Both the position numbers and the translations under genes were made by a program. The notes beneath the pieces were generated by a model, which was not told the DNA's origin, did not search any database, and was given only the letters and a program-made list of their open reading frames with translations. This document shows, piece by piece, positions 46,191 through 55,350 of a stretch of DNA of 64,000 nt (the first letter of the stretch is position 1; each line of letters opens with the position of its first letter). This DNA is from Flectobacillus sp. BAB-3569 (GTDB lineage Bacteria > Bacteroidota > Bacteroidia > Cytophagales > Spirosomataceae). Where the stretch lies: the NCBI RefSeq assembly GCF_002270355.1, contig NZ_NJFZ01000007.1, positions 1-64,000 of the forward strand. Reading direction: 5' to 3'.

Positions 46191-49100
46191 ATGCTTTTAG
46201 AATTTATTAGATTCGAAATTAACTATCGTAAGCGAAGACCTGCGACTTGGATATACTTTTTATTACTCTTTGTGACTGCTATTTTGTTTGTTACTACAGA
46301 GCTAAAAGACATTGTAACCCGAAGTGAGCAAATCAAAGAAAATGCTCCCTTTATCATCGCTTTTTTACAAGGAATTGTCTCCTATTTTTTCTGCATGATT
46401 ACCTCCGCAGTCATGGGCGTAGCAGTTTTAAGAGATTTTGAGTACAATACCGAGGCATTGATGTTTAGCAACCCCATCAAAAAGTTTGACTATCTGATGG
46501 GGCGTTTTATTGGCTCATTTTTAGTATTACTCTTTATTTTTTCTGGTTTTTGGATAGGTTTGGCTATCGGAGATTTTTTACCAAACCGCAAAGCTGAAAA
46601 TTTACTTCCCTTTAATTTGCTGCATTTTATTCAGCCATTTTTTGTCTTAGTAATACCTAATTTACTTTTCACAGGGGCATTATTTTTTGCAGCAGGAGCA
46701 CTCACTCGCAAATCTGTGATGATTTACACACAGGGGATTATTTTGTTTGTGGTATATAATATTGCCCAACAATTACTCTTTAAAATAGACAACCGTGAAT
46801 TAGCTAGTTATATCGACCCTTTTGGGATTACAAGTCTCAATACCACCATTCGCTATTGGTCACCTGCCGAACGCAATATGTGGATGATTCCACTTTCGGG
46901 GACATTCCTTTACAATCGACTCATTGTTACAGGCTTAGGGCTGATTATTTTAGCTATTACTTACTGGAGTTTTAGTTTCAATGTGGTAAAGAGTTCGCTC
47001 TTTAAACCTAAAAAGTCCAAGAAGCAGGAAGAAGTACGCATCAAACCAGAAAATGTTGTTATTCCACAAGTTCAACAATTACTTAATAACAATACCTATT
47101 TACGTCAGTTTGGGAGCTTGACAACCTTTTATTACAGAACAATTTTTAAGGAAGTCCCATTTTTGACTATCATCATTTCGGGCTTTGCTTTGTTCATTGC
47201 AACAGTCGGTAATACCCAGAGTTGGTTTGGTGTTGGTACCCTACCTACCACTGCCAATATGCTTGGAGCTTTAGGTATTCTAGAGTTTTTCTATTTGGCT
47301 ATTGCGGTTACTTATGCTGGCGAGCTGGTATGGAAAGAGCGTACTGTCAAATTCAACCTGATTTTTGATTCGATGCCCATCCCTGATTTTATCGGGATAT
47401 TTAGCAAATTTTTATCGCTAGTGTTGGTATTCTGTACGCTTTTTGTCTTTTTTATTGGGCTGAGTGTACTGGCACAGGCAGTACAAGGTTACTACGATTT
47501 TCAGTTATCCGTTTATTTCGGAACATTGTTTTCTTCTACCCTTGTCACCATTATTGAATTTTTACTTTTCTTCTTTTTTATTCAGGTAATAGTCAATGAT
47601 AAATTTTTGGGTATTGCTATCTCAGTTGGTTTTCTGGTCCTTACGGCAGTACTTTCTCTGATGGGAGTCGAACATCCTCTTTTACAATTTGGAGGACAAA
47701 GTTTGGGGCAATACTCTGATATGAATATTTACGGGCATTTTGTGACACCATTTTCATGGATGAGTTCTTACTGGCTTGCCTTTGTTATGATTCTATTTAT
47801 TGGTGCAACGATTCTCTCAGTACGAGGTGCCGACGAATTGCTCGCAACTCGTATGGCCGCTAGCAATCATCGTTTTAGTAGGCCTTTGCTTATGGTTGCA
47901 ATTCTTACCACGATAGTTTTGGTAGGCGCTGGTGGGTATATTTTCTACAATACAAATTTCTTGGAAACCTATCGTTCTTCAAAGAATGAGAAAAAACTAC
48001 GAGCGGATTTTGAGAAAACCTTAAAAAAATATGAGAATGCGCCACAGCCCAAAATCGTAGAGTCCAACCTCAAAGTAGAATTATATCCTTCGAAAAGAAA
48101 AATGGAAACTGAAGGTTTTTACTATTTGAAGAATAAAACCCAAAAACCTATTCAGGATATCTATATTTCGTTTACAGCCGACGTAAATGTTGAAAAACTG
48201 ACATTCAACCAACCTTTTACGAAACAAAAAGAATGGAAAGATTTTCAGTTCACGATTTATCACTTACAAAAAGCCCTTGCCCCACAAGATTCTGTTAAGA
48301 TGGACTTTAAATTGGCTGTTGGTGCCAAAAGTTTTTTATCAAGTGTTACGGGTACGAATATTGTTTATAATGGTACTTTTTTCAACAATAGCTCCTATTT
48401 CCCTCAGCTTGGATACATTGAAGATGCCGAACTCAGCGATAAGGACGACCGAGAAGATAACGGTCTAAAACCCAAGGAAGACCGCTTACCCAATCAGAAT
48501 GACCCACATGGGCTATCAAGTAATCTTTTCGGTGATGATGCTGATTTAATTAGATTTGCGATGACGATTGGTACAGAATCTGACCAAATTGCCATTGCGC
48601 CAGGTTACCTCCAAAAATCTTGGAATGCTAACAACCGTCGCTATTTTAGTTATAGCATGGATCAACCTATGGCCAATTTCTACTCGATAGTTTCGGCAAG
48701 GTATGAGGTAAAACGCGAAAAATGGAATGGTATCAATCTGGAGATTTATTATCACAAAGGACACGATAGAAATCTGGATAGAATCATGAATGGTATGAAA
48801 AAGGCATTGGGATATTATTCAAAAAACTTCAGTCCATTTCAATACAAACAAATGCGCATCATGGAGTTTCCGAGATATGCATCCTTTGCGCAGTCTTTTG
48901 CCAATACGGTTCCGTTTTCTGAAAGTATGGGATTTGTGATGGATATTCAAAAAGACGACCCAGATATTCCGTTTTATGTAACCGCTCACGAACTGGGACA
49001 TCAATGGTGGGGGCATCAGGTAATCGAAGCCAATGTAAAAGGTAATGGTATGCTTTCAGAATCTTTGTCGGAATACTCAGCCTTGATGGTACTCAAAAAT

Positions 49101-49781
49101 CACGTATCAACCGAGGTAATGCAAAAGTTCATGAAATATAATTTGGACGAATACCTTTACGGTCGTGCCACCGAGCGCAAGAAGGAACAACCTTTGTATT
49201 TATGTGAAAATCAGCAATATATCCATTATAATAAAGGCTCTGTGTGCTTGTATGCTTTACAAGATTATATCGGTGAAGAGAAGGTAAATCAAGCCTTGTC
49301 GGAATATGCCAAAGACTGGAAATATGCGGGCCCAGATAATCCCAAAAAGCGCTATCCAACAACCTTAGATTTATTATCGTATCTCAAAAAGGCAACACCA
49401 GATTCCTTGAAATATCTGATTACTGACCTTTTTGAAACAATCACTTTATACGAAAATAAAACAGACATTGCCACAGCTAAAAAGCTCAAGAATAACACTT
49501 ACGAGATTACTTTAAAAATCTCTACAGAAAAAAGCCGTGCAGATAAGTCTGGAAATCAGAAAGTAATTAGCATGAATGACTGGATTGATGTGGGCGTTTA
49601 TGGAAAAGATGCAGCAGGAAATGATAAATTAATATACCTGAAAAAACATCGTTTCAATAAAAAGGAGCAAACGCTCAAACTTACAGTCAAAGAAGAGCCT
49701 CTCAAGGCTGGTATAGACCCTATTCATAAGCTAATTGATAAGCATATCATCGATAATGTCAAAAAGGTTTCGATAGAATAA
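46191..49781 (+). CDS. ABC-2 permease fused to M1-family aminopeptidase domain
   Basis: 1196 residues. Residues 1-600 hold about twelve to fourteen hydrophobic segments in two sets (for example WIYFLLLFVTAILFVTT; ITSAVMGVAVLRDFEYNTEAL), an ABC-2-type membrane part. From about 615 it is a periplasmic M1 gluzincin domain with the zinc motif TAHELGHQWWGHQ (His933, Glu934, His937) and the following Glu in MLSESLSEYSA. The spacing between HELGH and that Glu is 19, one more than classic M1 enzymes, as remembered from related fusions. The GAMEN loop is not evident. Partner of the ABC ATPase; substrate unknown. Confidence 0.9.
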   Translation: MLLEFIRFEINYRKRRPATWIYFLLLFVTAILFVTTELKDIVTRSEQIKENAPFIIAFLQGIVSYFFCMITSAVMGVAVLRDFEYNTEALMFSNPIKKFDYLMGRFIGSFLVLLFIFSGFWIGLAIGDFLPNRKAENLLPFNLLHFIQPFFVLVIPNLLFTGALFFAAGALTRKSVMIYTQGIILFVVYNIAQQLLFKIDNRELASYIDPFGITSLNTTIRYWSPAERNMWMIPLSGTFLYNRLIVTGLGLIILAITYWSFSFNVVKSSLFKPKKSKKQEEVRIKPENVVIPQVQQLLNNNTYLRQFGSLTTFYYRTIFKEVPFLTIIISGFALFIATVGNTQSWFGVGTLPTTANMLGALGILEFFYLAIAVTYAGELVWKERTVKFNLIFDSMPIPDFIGIFSKFLSLVLVFCTLFVFFIGLSVLAQAVQGYYDFQLSVYFGTLFSSTLVTIIEFLLFFFFIQVIVNDKFLGIAISVGFLVLTAVLSLMGVEHPLLQFGGQSLGQYSDMNIYGHFVTPFSWMSSYWLAFVMILFIGATILSVRGADELLATRMAASNHRFSRPLLMVAILTTIVLVGAGGYIFYNTNFLETYRSSKNEKKLRADFEKTLKKYENAPQPKIVESNLKVELYPSKRKMETEGFYYLKNKTQKPIQDIYISFTADVNVEKLTFNQPFTKQKEWKDFQFTIYHLQKALAPQDSVKMDFKLAVGAKSFLSSVTGTNIVYNGTFFNNSSYFPQLGYIEDAELSDKDDREDNGLKPKEDRLPNQNDPHGLSSNLFGDDADLIRFAMTIGTESDQIAIAPGYLQKSWNANNRRYFSYSMDQPMANFYSIVSARYEVKREKWNGINLEIYYHKGHDRNLDRIMNGMKKALGYYSKNFSPFQYKQMRIMEFPRYASFAQSFANTVPFSESMGFVMDIQKDDPDIPFYVTAHELGHQWWGHQVIEANVKGNGMLSESLSEYSALMVLKNHVSTEVMQKFMKYNLDEYLYGRATERKKEQPLYLCENQQYIHYNKGSVCLYALQDYIGEEKVNQALSEYAKDWKYAGPDNPKKRYPTTLDLLSYLKKATPDSLKYLITDLFETITLYENKTDIATAKKLKNNTYEITLKISTEKSRADKSGNQKVISMNDWIDVGVYGKDAAGNDKLIYLKKHRFNKKEQTLKLTVKEEPLKAGIDPIHKLIDKHIIDNVKKVSIE

Positions 49782-49804
49782 AGAGATGATTAGTCTGTAG
49801 TTTT

Positions 49805-49935
49805 ATTACTGGACAAAACGGGTAAGTTTGGTAAGCGGATTTAGACTGCTCAGTCCTTTAACCAGTTTAAAACTGGTTAAAGGACTAAGTCCAAGACAAA
49901 GTCTTGAACTAGGAACGCCCATTTTGTCCAGTAAT
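49805..49935. repeat. MITE-like element with terminal inverted repeats and a central hairpin
   Basis: ATTACTGGACAAAACGGG (49805-49822) and CCCATTTTGTCCAGTAAT (49918-49935) are inverted with one mismatch. The centre holds a 17-bp perfect hairpin (AGTCCTTTAACCAGTTT at 49852-49868; its partner at 49870-49886) and a third short one (CAAGAC AAA GTCTTG, 49892-49906). The 131 bases could fold into a cruciform. No convincing coding frame. Confidence 0.75.
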
Positions 49936-50065
49936 CAACTATTGAATACTAATTTTTATCATAAACATTTTTACAAAAACCTATCTATCAACACATTACA
50001 AAACACAATATCATCAAATTAGAGAAACCTTTTCTGAAGAGTGCAGAAGTCTTGCTGAAGAATTG

Positions 50066-50073
50066 TATTTTTG
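50066..50073 (+). promoter_or_regulatory. Candidate -7 box TATTTTTG for the GntR gene
   Basis: TATTTTTG followed by CACCC, 21 bases before the ATG at 50095, matches TAnnTTTG exactly and supports that start over an in-frame TTG at 50071. Confidence 0.55.
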
Positions 50074-50094
50074 CACCCTAATTCCTCAAAGCGT

Positions 50095-50808
50095 ATGCAA
50101 ATTCCACAATATCGACAACTATACGAGAGCCTTCGACATCAGATTATTTCGGGTATTTATCAGCAAGATGATTTATTGCCATCCGAAAATCAGTTAGCCG
50201 ATTTGCATCAAATCACTCGTATGACTGTTCGACAAGCCCTCAACGAGCTTGTGAAGGATGGCTATATCCGCAAGCAAAAGGGAAAAGGAAGTTTTGTGAA
50301 TCTTCGACGCAAAACGGTGGGATTATTGGCTTTTAGAGACCCCAAGCAACTCAATACCAACGAAGAAGTAGCTCTACAATCTAAAATCATCGGTAGACCG
50401 TCCATTCAGGCATGGGATCCCGCTTTTTTCTTTCCTATCTCAGAAGCAGAACGACAAGCAGGCTGTATCGTTGCGATGAATCTACACCATTCGCAAACTA
50501 CACCCGTGATGTTTGAGTACTATTATTTGCCCAATATCAACCTTCCTGGTTTTATCATGACACCCTTTGTCAATGATTCTATTATGGAATCATTGCGTGT
50601 GAATTATCACGTAGAAGCCTCAGGTGTCGAGCAAGAAGTATCCTGTGTATTGGCAAAAGCGCAAGAAGCACAATTCTTGAAAGTCAGTGTGGGTAGCCCA
50701 CTCGTATATGTATGGCGCCGATACACCACCAATCGCATGGGATATTATTTCTACAGCGTTTCTTTTTGCAATACACAACAGTATTCGTTGAGTAGTTTGA
50801 TAGTGTAA
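50095..50808 (+). CDS. GntR-family transcriptional regulator (UTRA domain)
   Basis: 237 residues from the ATG at 50095. N-terminal winged helix: YRQLYESLRHQIISGIYQ, LLPSENQLADLHQITRMTVRQALNELVKDGYIRKQKGKGSFV (about 26-67 in all). The rest is a UTRA-type effector domain (VALQSKIIGRPS; PVMFEYYYLPN; VEQEVSCVLAKAQEAQFLKV). Such proteins of the HutC subgroup sense a small molecule, often sugar-phosphate. No candidate target operon is adjacent except the CarboxypepD_reg gene. Confidence 0.9.
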   Translation: MQIPQYRQLYESLRHQIISGIYQQDDLLPSENQLADLHQITRMTVRQALNELVKDGYIRKQKGKGSFVNLRRKTVGLLAFRDPKQLNTNEEVALQSKIIGRPSIQAWDPAFFFPISEAERQAGCIVAMNLHHSQTTPVMFEYYYLPNINLPGFIMTPFVNDSIMESLRVNYHVEASGVEQEVSCVLAKAQEAQFLKVSVGSPLVYVWRRYTTNRMGYYFYSVSFCNTQQYSLSSLIV

Positions 50809-50856
50809 GCAATTGTAAGTGCAGAGTTAAGAATTGAGGATTAGAACTTTGCTGTC

Positions 50857-50950
50857 TATTTCGGATATCGGATGTTGGATTTCGGAAGTGTAATCTTTTA
50901 TTTTTTGTAAAAAATAGAGGAATTTCCCTTTATTTCCGAAATCAGAAATC
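50857..50950. repeat. Second copy of the 94-bp intergenic repeat
   Basis: It aligns without gaps to 19331-19424 with about 12 differences. Shared words: TATTTCGGATATCGGATGTT, GATTTCGGAAGTGTAATC, TTTCCGAAATCAGAAATC. The end words pair with each other in the inverted orientation. Confidence 0.6.
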
Positions 50951-51023
50951 ACATTTATAAAATCAAAATACCTGTTCTTAGTAATTATTTTAGTTTCTAT
51001 GTTTTACCTGTTATACTAACTCC

Positions 51024-51953
51024 ATGTTTTCAAAACTTCATTTACTCCTTATTACACTGACCCTTTTAAGTTATCCTATTCATGCACAAGTTATAAAAGG
51101 GAAAGTCGTTGATTCTAAAACCAACCTTGGTATTTCTTTTGCCAATGTCTATAATCCAAACACCAATGTAGGTATTCACACCGATGAAGAAGGGCTCTTT
51201 TATTGGTCTATTCAGAAACAAAATGACTCGGTGGCGGTGTCTTGTGTAGGTTATAAAACAAAAATACTTTCTTCTAAAAACTTCAAAAAAGATACTACTA
51301 ATCTCATTTTTCTAGAAGAACTCAACATCGAGTTGGGTGAAATAACCTTTAAAGCAAAAAAGGCCAAGAAAGGATATGATGTAGAATTAGGCTATTACCA
51401 TACCAAACCACATGGACATTCAAAATGGAGACCAGGTGGCATATCAAAGTTAGAAATGTACGTGGTGCATATACCCAATAACGAGGGAATCGATGGTTTC
51501 TTAAAAAATGTACAGTATGATATTGATGGTTTTAGGAACTTTACTGAGAGACCGAAAGCTCGAATTAGAGTCCAGAAAGTTGATCCCATTACAGGTCTTC
51601 CTTCAACAGATCTACTAACTGAAAATCTGATGATAAATTTCACTAGATTTTCAAATAACCTAGAAATAGATATTAGTAAATATCAAATCCCATTTTCAAA
51701 GGAAGGCGTATTTGTGGGACTTGAAATATTTTGTCATTCGGAGTGGCGATTGGACAAAAATAATATATCACAAGAGAAATCGAATTGTCCCTATATTCCT
51801 AACACAAGGATAGATTCTGAAAAAGATTCAGGCAAAAGTTATTACTGGACTTTTCACAGCGGCAAATGGAAGTGGGTCTGTATCACCGATGGGTCTGTAT
51901 TTCAAAAAGGTCTTATGTATAAATTCGGAGTTACCGTTACAGCTTTTGAATAG
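51024..51953 (+). CDS. Secreted CarboxypepD_reg-like domain protein
   Basis: 309 residues. Signal peptide (LHLLLITLTLLSYPIHAQ). Residues 22-110 form a carboxypeptidase-regulatory-like domain: VIKGKVVDSKTNLGISFANVYN, GIHTDEEGLFYWSI, VSCVGYKTKILS. The rest (LGEITFKAKKAKKGYDVELG...) has no recognised motif; family members typically end in an extracellular domain of unknown role. A relative of the gene at 36637. Confidence 0.82.
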   Translation: MFSKLHLLLITLTLLSYPIHAQVIKGKVVDSKTNLGISFANVYNPNTNVGIHTDEEGLFYWSIQKQNDSVAVSCVGYKTKILSSKNFKKDTTNLIFLEELNIELGEITFKAKKAKKGYDVELGYYHTKPHGHSKWRPGGISKLEMYVVHIPNNEGIDGFLKNVQYDIDGFRNFTERPKARIRVQKVDPITGLPSTDLLTENLMINFTRFSNNLEIDISKYQIPFSKEGVFVGLEIFCHSEWRLDKNNISQEKSNCPYIPNTRIDSEKDSGKSYYWTFHSGKWKWVCITDGSVFQKGLMYKFGVTVTAFE

Positions 51954-51958
51954 ATTTT

Positions 51959-51994
51959 ACTTTTAGGGTGCGACTAAAGTCGCCCCCTAAAAGT
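51959..51994 (+). terminator. Terminator after the CarboxypepD_reg gene
   Basis: ACTTTTAGGGTGCGAC and GTCGCCCCCTAAAAGT pair around TAAA (one mismatch). Located five bases after the stop. Confidence 0.75.
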
Positions 51995-52042
51995 AAGCGC
52001 ATATTTATCCTTTCTTAATCTATCGAAGTATAAAGCTATCTC

Positions 52043-52417
52043 TTACAAAACATAAGTAGATAAAACCTTATAAACATCGTTGATATTTTCGCCTTTTCTA
52101 AATTCTTTAATGAGTGGCGCATCGCTTCCTTTTACCCAAATAATTAGCTCTGCATCCAAATCTAGCAAACCATTACTTCTTTTCGAAAAATGGTTAATGC
52201 TTTTGTATGGAATGGTATGAAAGTCTACTTTCGAACCTGTCAAACCTTGTTTATCTACCAAAATCAATCTTTTGTTGGTAAATACAAACATATCTCGAAT
52301 CAATCGAAAAGACTTTACAACTTCTTCACCTTGAATCAAAATTGGTGCAAACTCTTCAGCAACTTTATGCGAGGAAACCTCCGAGGCGTTTCCCATCAAT
52401 GCATCAAATAATCCCAT
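52043..52417 (-). CDS. PH-domain protein (bPH_1 type)
   Basis: 124 residues, nearly all one bacterial pleckstrin-homology-like domain: EFAPILIQGEEVVKSFRLIRD, MFVFTNKRLILVDKQG, KVDFHTIPYKSINHFSKRS, DLDAELIIWVKGSD. Cytoplasmic; function unknown. The two genes upstream on the same strand encode coiled-coil membrane proteins, but a 176-base gap with repeats separates them. Confidence 0.8.
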   Translation of the reverse strand: MGLFDALMGNASEVSSHKVAEEFAPILIQGEEVVKSFRLIRDMFVFTNKRLILVDKQGLTGSKVDFHTIPYKSINHFSKRSNGLLDLDAELIIWVKGSDAPLIKEFRKGENINDVYKVLSTYVL

Positions 52418-52550
52418 AATTTTCTTAGTTTTTAGAGTGAATAAATATTGAGGCTCTAGGCTTTATGCCGTAGGAATTAGATAAAAATGTATTAATGATT
52501 ATATTATTTTCACTTACAAAAAACAATGCTATGATTACCAGCAACTTACA

Positions 52551-52605
52551 CCTACAATTCACAATTCATCACTCACAATTCATCATTCACCTCTCACAAT
52601 TCCTC
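52551..52605. repeat. Array of ATTCATCACTCACAATTCATC words
   Basis: CACAATTCATCA and related words repeated about five times between the PH-domain gene and the coiled-coil membrane gene, overlapping the latter's stop codon. Same family as the GTGAATT repeats. Confidence 0.6.
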
Positions 52606-53990
52606 CGATGAATCAAAATCCTCTGAAATCAATTTACGTAATTGTTGATGCGGGCGTAATTGTGGTTTACGACTAAACAATGCCTTTTCTGGTGACGAAG
52701 ACTTCGCTTTACTCGCGAGATTCGAGGTAGTAAAATAGCTTTCTCGAACAAATTGCGACAATTCTTCATCATTAATCGCATCGCGCACCATCGAGCCTTT
52801 TCCAAAACCATCGTTGTATGAAGCAATTCGAGCATCAGTCTCCGATAGTCTCATTCCTTCGTAAATTTCTTTAATTTCTTGTAAAAGATTAGCTCTCTCT
52901 TTTTCCAAGGCTTGAAAATCATCTACGAGTTGTAAATCATTTTCGAGAATATTTTTCTGAATTAAATGCTCAGCCAGCGCTTCATCTTCTGCCTTGATTT
53001 GAGGGAGAAGACTATTTCGTTGTTTATTCAGACGCTTAAGTTGTGGGTCGATTTGTAGCCAACGATACCAATAACACTGCAACACAGGAAAGGCAATTCC
53101 CAAACAGATCGCACCTGCTAAAGCAAATAATACGCCTGACAAAACAAATGAAGCTAAAGCCCAAGGACTATTCACCAAGTCCTGATTAAGGGCGTCAAAG
53201 CTACGCATTTTCGCCTCTATCTGCGCCTGAACCGCAGGCGGTGGTGGGGCAGTTGGATTGAGCGGGTCAAAAACTTGATTATTAAGATTTTTTATTGCCT
53301 TATTAATACCCTCTTTCATTTTATCGGTTTTGTAAGCTTCATATCTAAACCAACCCAACACAAAGAGAGTCACCACGGCAAAAACCACCGTTACACCTTT
53401 AAACCATGCATAAGTCTTTTTAGCTTTTGCACTTTCCCCATCTGAATACGGCGATTCAATCAAGCGTTCGTAAGCAGGTTTGAGTAAAATAGAAACCATA
53501 GCTAAACCAACCGCAAAAGACCAAGCCTCTACCGTATTGTGAATATTAAGCGCATAGGCCACAATCTCGTGAGAGATAATCAAATCGCCAGCGACGAAAG
53601 AAACACCCGCGATAAAGTAAATAATACCCGCAAAAAGTGAATATTTATGAGCAGCGGTGAGACGGCGCTTTTCGAGTTGGTGCTTTTTTCATCTATTTCA
53701 AAAAGCGCCGACTCTAGGCGTTCTTTGTTTTTACCTGCCAAACCCACTTTCAATACTCTATCCTGAAGCGCATCAAAAGCTGATTTGTAAGCTGACTTTG
53801 CATGAGCAATTTTTTCCTCAAGCTTATTTAACTCTTGTTTTTGTTCCTGAAGCTGTTTATCAAGCCATTCAAAATTGACTTGACTTGATAAATATCCTTC
53901 ATAATTATTTTTATCTACCGATTCCAATCCACTGGTATAACCATGTTGGAAATCATATTTTTCGGCATGAGATTTATTTTCTTCCATCAT
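52594..53990 (-). pseudogene. Coiled-coil four-helix membrane protein, frameshifted at an A6 run
   Basis: Two frames make one protein of about 465 residues. From the ATG at 53990 comes an acidic coiled coil (LDKQLQEQKQELNKLEEKIAH); after EIDE the frame breaks at a run of six A's (53684-53689 on the plus strand), and the other frame gives K-KHQLEKRRLTAAHKYSLFAG, a membrane segment (SLFAGIIYFIAGVSFVAGDL), three more helices (AWSFAVGLAMVSILL; VTVVFAVVTLFVLGWF; FVLSGVLFALAGAICLGIAF) and a final coiled coil. One missing A, or a -1 ribosomal slip on A6G, would join them. The A6 lies in the loop of a GGCGCTTTT/AAAAGCGCC inverted repeat. Sequencing error is the simplest reading. Family unknown. Confidence 0.75.
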
Positions 53991-53999
53991 TTTTCCCTA

Positions 54000-55088
54000 T
54001 TAAAATTCCTCTTCCTCCTCTCCTAGCATCGACTGTATATCTTTCTGAGAGATACGACTTCGATAATTTAAAGCCAAGTGATATTCACTTTCAAAAACTT
54101 TGATAAGCATATCTCTATGCGCATTCAGACGGGTACGCTCTGCGATATATCGGCTCAGTTCAGGTAAAATCGATTGTTTCTCGGCACGATATTCCTTGAT
54201 TTCAACTTTATGAAGTTCAATCTCTTTTTCCCATTCAGCTACTTTTTTTACCTTATCTTGTTGTAATTGATTTCGTTTTTGGAAAATAGTCAAATCATCT
54301 TTCAGCACTGCCAAATTACCCAACAGAAGTTTACCCGAAAACATAAATAAGAAAAAGATAAAAGCAAACAACGCCCAAGCATTCAATGCGGGTTGAGAGG
54401 CATAAATTTGAGCAAATACAAAAAATGCAGAAGCCAAAGGCATACCAATTTCCTCAAGGATTTTACGCCAATTACTTTGTCGGGCATCGTCGTGTAAAAA
54501 TGAGATTCGACCAAACAAATTGAACATCCCTGCCATAAATACGCCCAAAGCAATCAATTTATTTTGTTCAAAGTGTCCACGAAGTGCTTCTTCTATCAAA
54601 AAATAATTGCCCACAGCAATTCCAATCGCCAACGAAAGTCCTGTGATGGTTCTAGGTAAATGATGTTGCTCGGTGAATTCTTTTTCTTTGAGAAGCTCTA
54701 TTTTACGCTCTAATTCTTTTACCAGACCTTCTTTTTCATTGATCCAGTAATTCAATTCTCCGATTTTCTCCTCACGGTGTTCAATCAGCTTTTCGGTATC
54801 GGCAGTTTGTTGATGAAAATAACTTCGAATAATTGAAATTTTTTCTTCAGGGTTTGAGCCAGAAAGTCCAAAAATCACCCCTTCATCACGCAGAATATCC
54901 TCATTAATCAACCAGTCAGGTTGGTTAATTGATGATACTTTTATTTTTTCTGACGACGCAACAGGGATTACCTCCACTACAGGAGAAGCTTCAAAAGACT
55001 GTACTTCAGCAATTTGCTCACTTTGCTCTACTATCTCCTCTTTATGTTGTTTTACAAAAACATTCTTTATTTTATCAAAAATCGACAT
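54000..55088 (-). CDS. Coiled-coil, four-helix membrane protein of unknown family
   Basis: 362 residues. Acidic N-terminus, coiled coil at about 98-138 (LNYWINEKEGLVKELERKIE), then four membrane helices: 147-167, 177-197, 214-231 and 236-258, followed by a second coiled coil (262-335, KKVAEWEKEIELHKVEIKEY) and an acidic tail (GEEEEEF). The layout is the same as the next gene (coiled coil, four helices, coiled coil). They are nine bases apart, so operonic. No family is recognised and no catalytic motif is visible; a membrane scaffold or mechanosensor-like role would be pure guess. Confidence 0.75.
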   Translation of the reverse strand: MSIFDKIKNVFVKQHKEEIVEQSEQIAEVQSFEASPVVEVIPVASSEKIKVSSINQPDWLINEDILRDEGVIFGLSGSNPEEKISIIRSYFHQQTADTEKLIEHREEKIGELNYWINEKEGLVKELERKIELLKEKEFTEQHHLPRTITGLSLAIGIAVGNYFLIEEALRGHFEQNKLIALGVFMAGMFNLFGRISFLHDDARQSNWRKILEEIGMPLASAFFVFAQIYASQPALNAWALFAFIFFLFMFSGKLLLGNLAVLKDDLTIFQKRNQLQQDKVKKVAEWEKEIELHKVEIKEYRAEKQSILPELSRYIAERTRLNAHRDMLIKVFESEYHLALNYRSRISQKDIQSMLGEEEEEF

Positions 55089-55247
55089 ACTTCACACTTT
55101 CTATAAAAATCAAAACAATTCGAATATGATAAAAAAAAACCTTTTTACCCAACAAAATAGGAAGAGCGGAGCGATAAGATGCTCATCTGCGAATAGTTTA
55201 TTGATAAGAATAAGTATCATATAGCTCACCACTCATTTAACCCAAAG

Positions 55248-55350
55248 CCATATTTTCAAACTATCAAATCTTCAAATCAACCAAATACTAAATTTTCAAA
55301 TTAAACCTCATTTTCAAATCTTGAAATCATCATATCTTCAAATTAAACAC
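55248..55350. repeat. TCAAATCTTCAAAT low-complexity repeat
   Basis: About ten loosely repeated CAAAT(C/T)TT words between the membrane protein gene and the permease stop; AT-rich and similar in style to the other 7-10 base word repeats of the window. Confidence 0.5.

Noticed and set aside
49828-50022. 64-codon open frame inside the cruciform element
   Set aside because: It is mainly the translated inverted repeats (for example a mirrored LVKGL), so it is not a gene.
1031-52605. Repeated GTGAATT arrays considered as CRISPR
   Set aside because: Units are 7 bases, touch each other, and have no unique spacers or adjacent cas genes.
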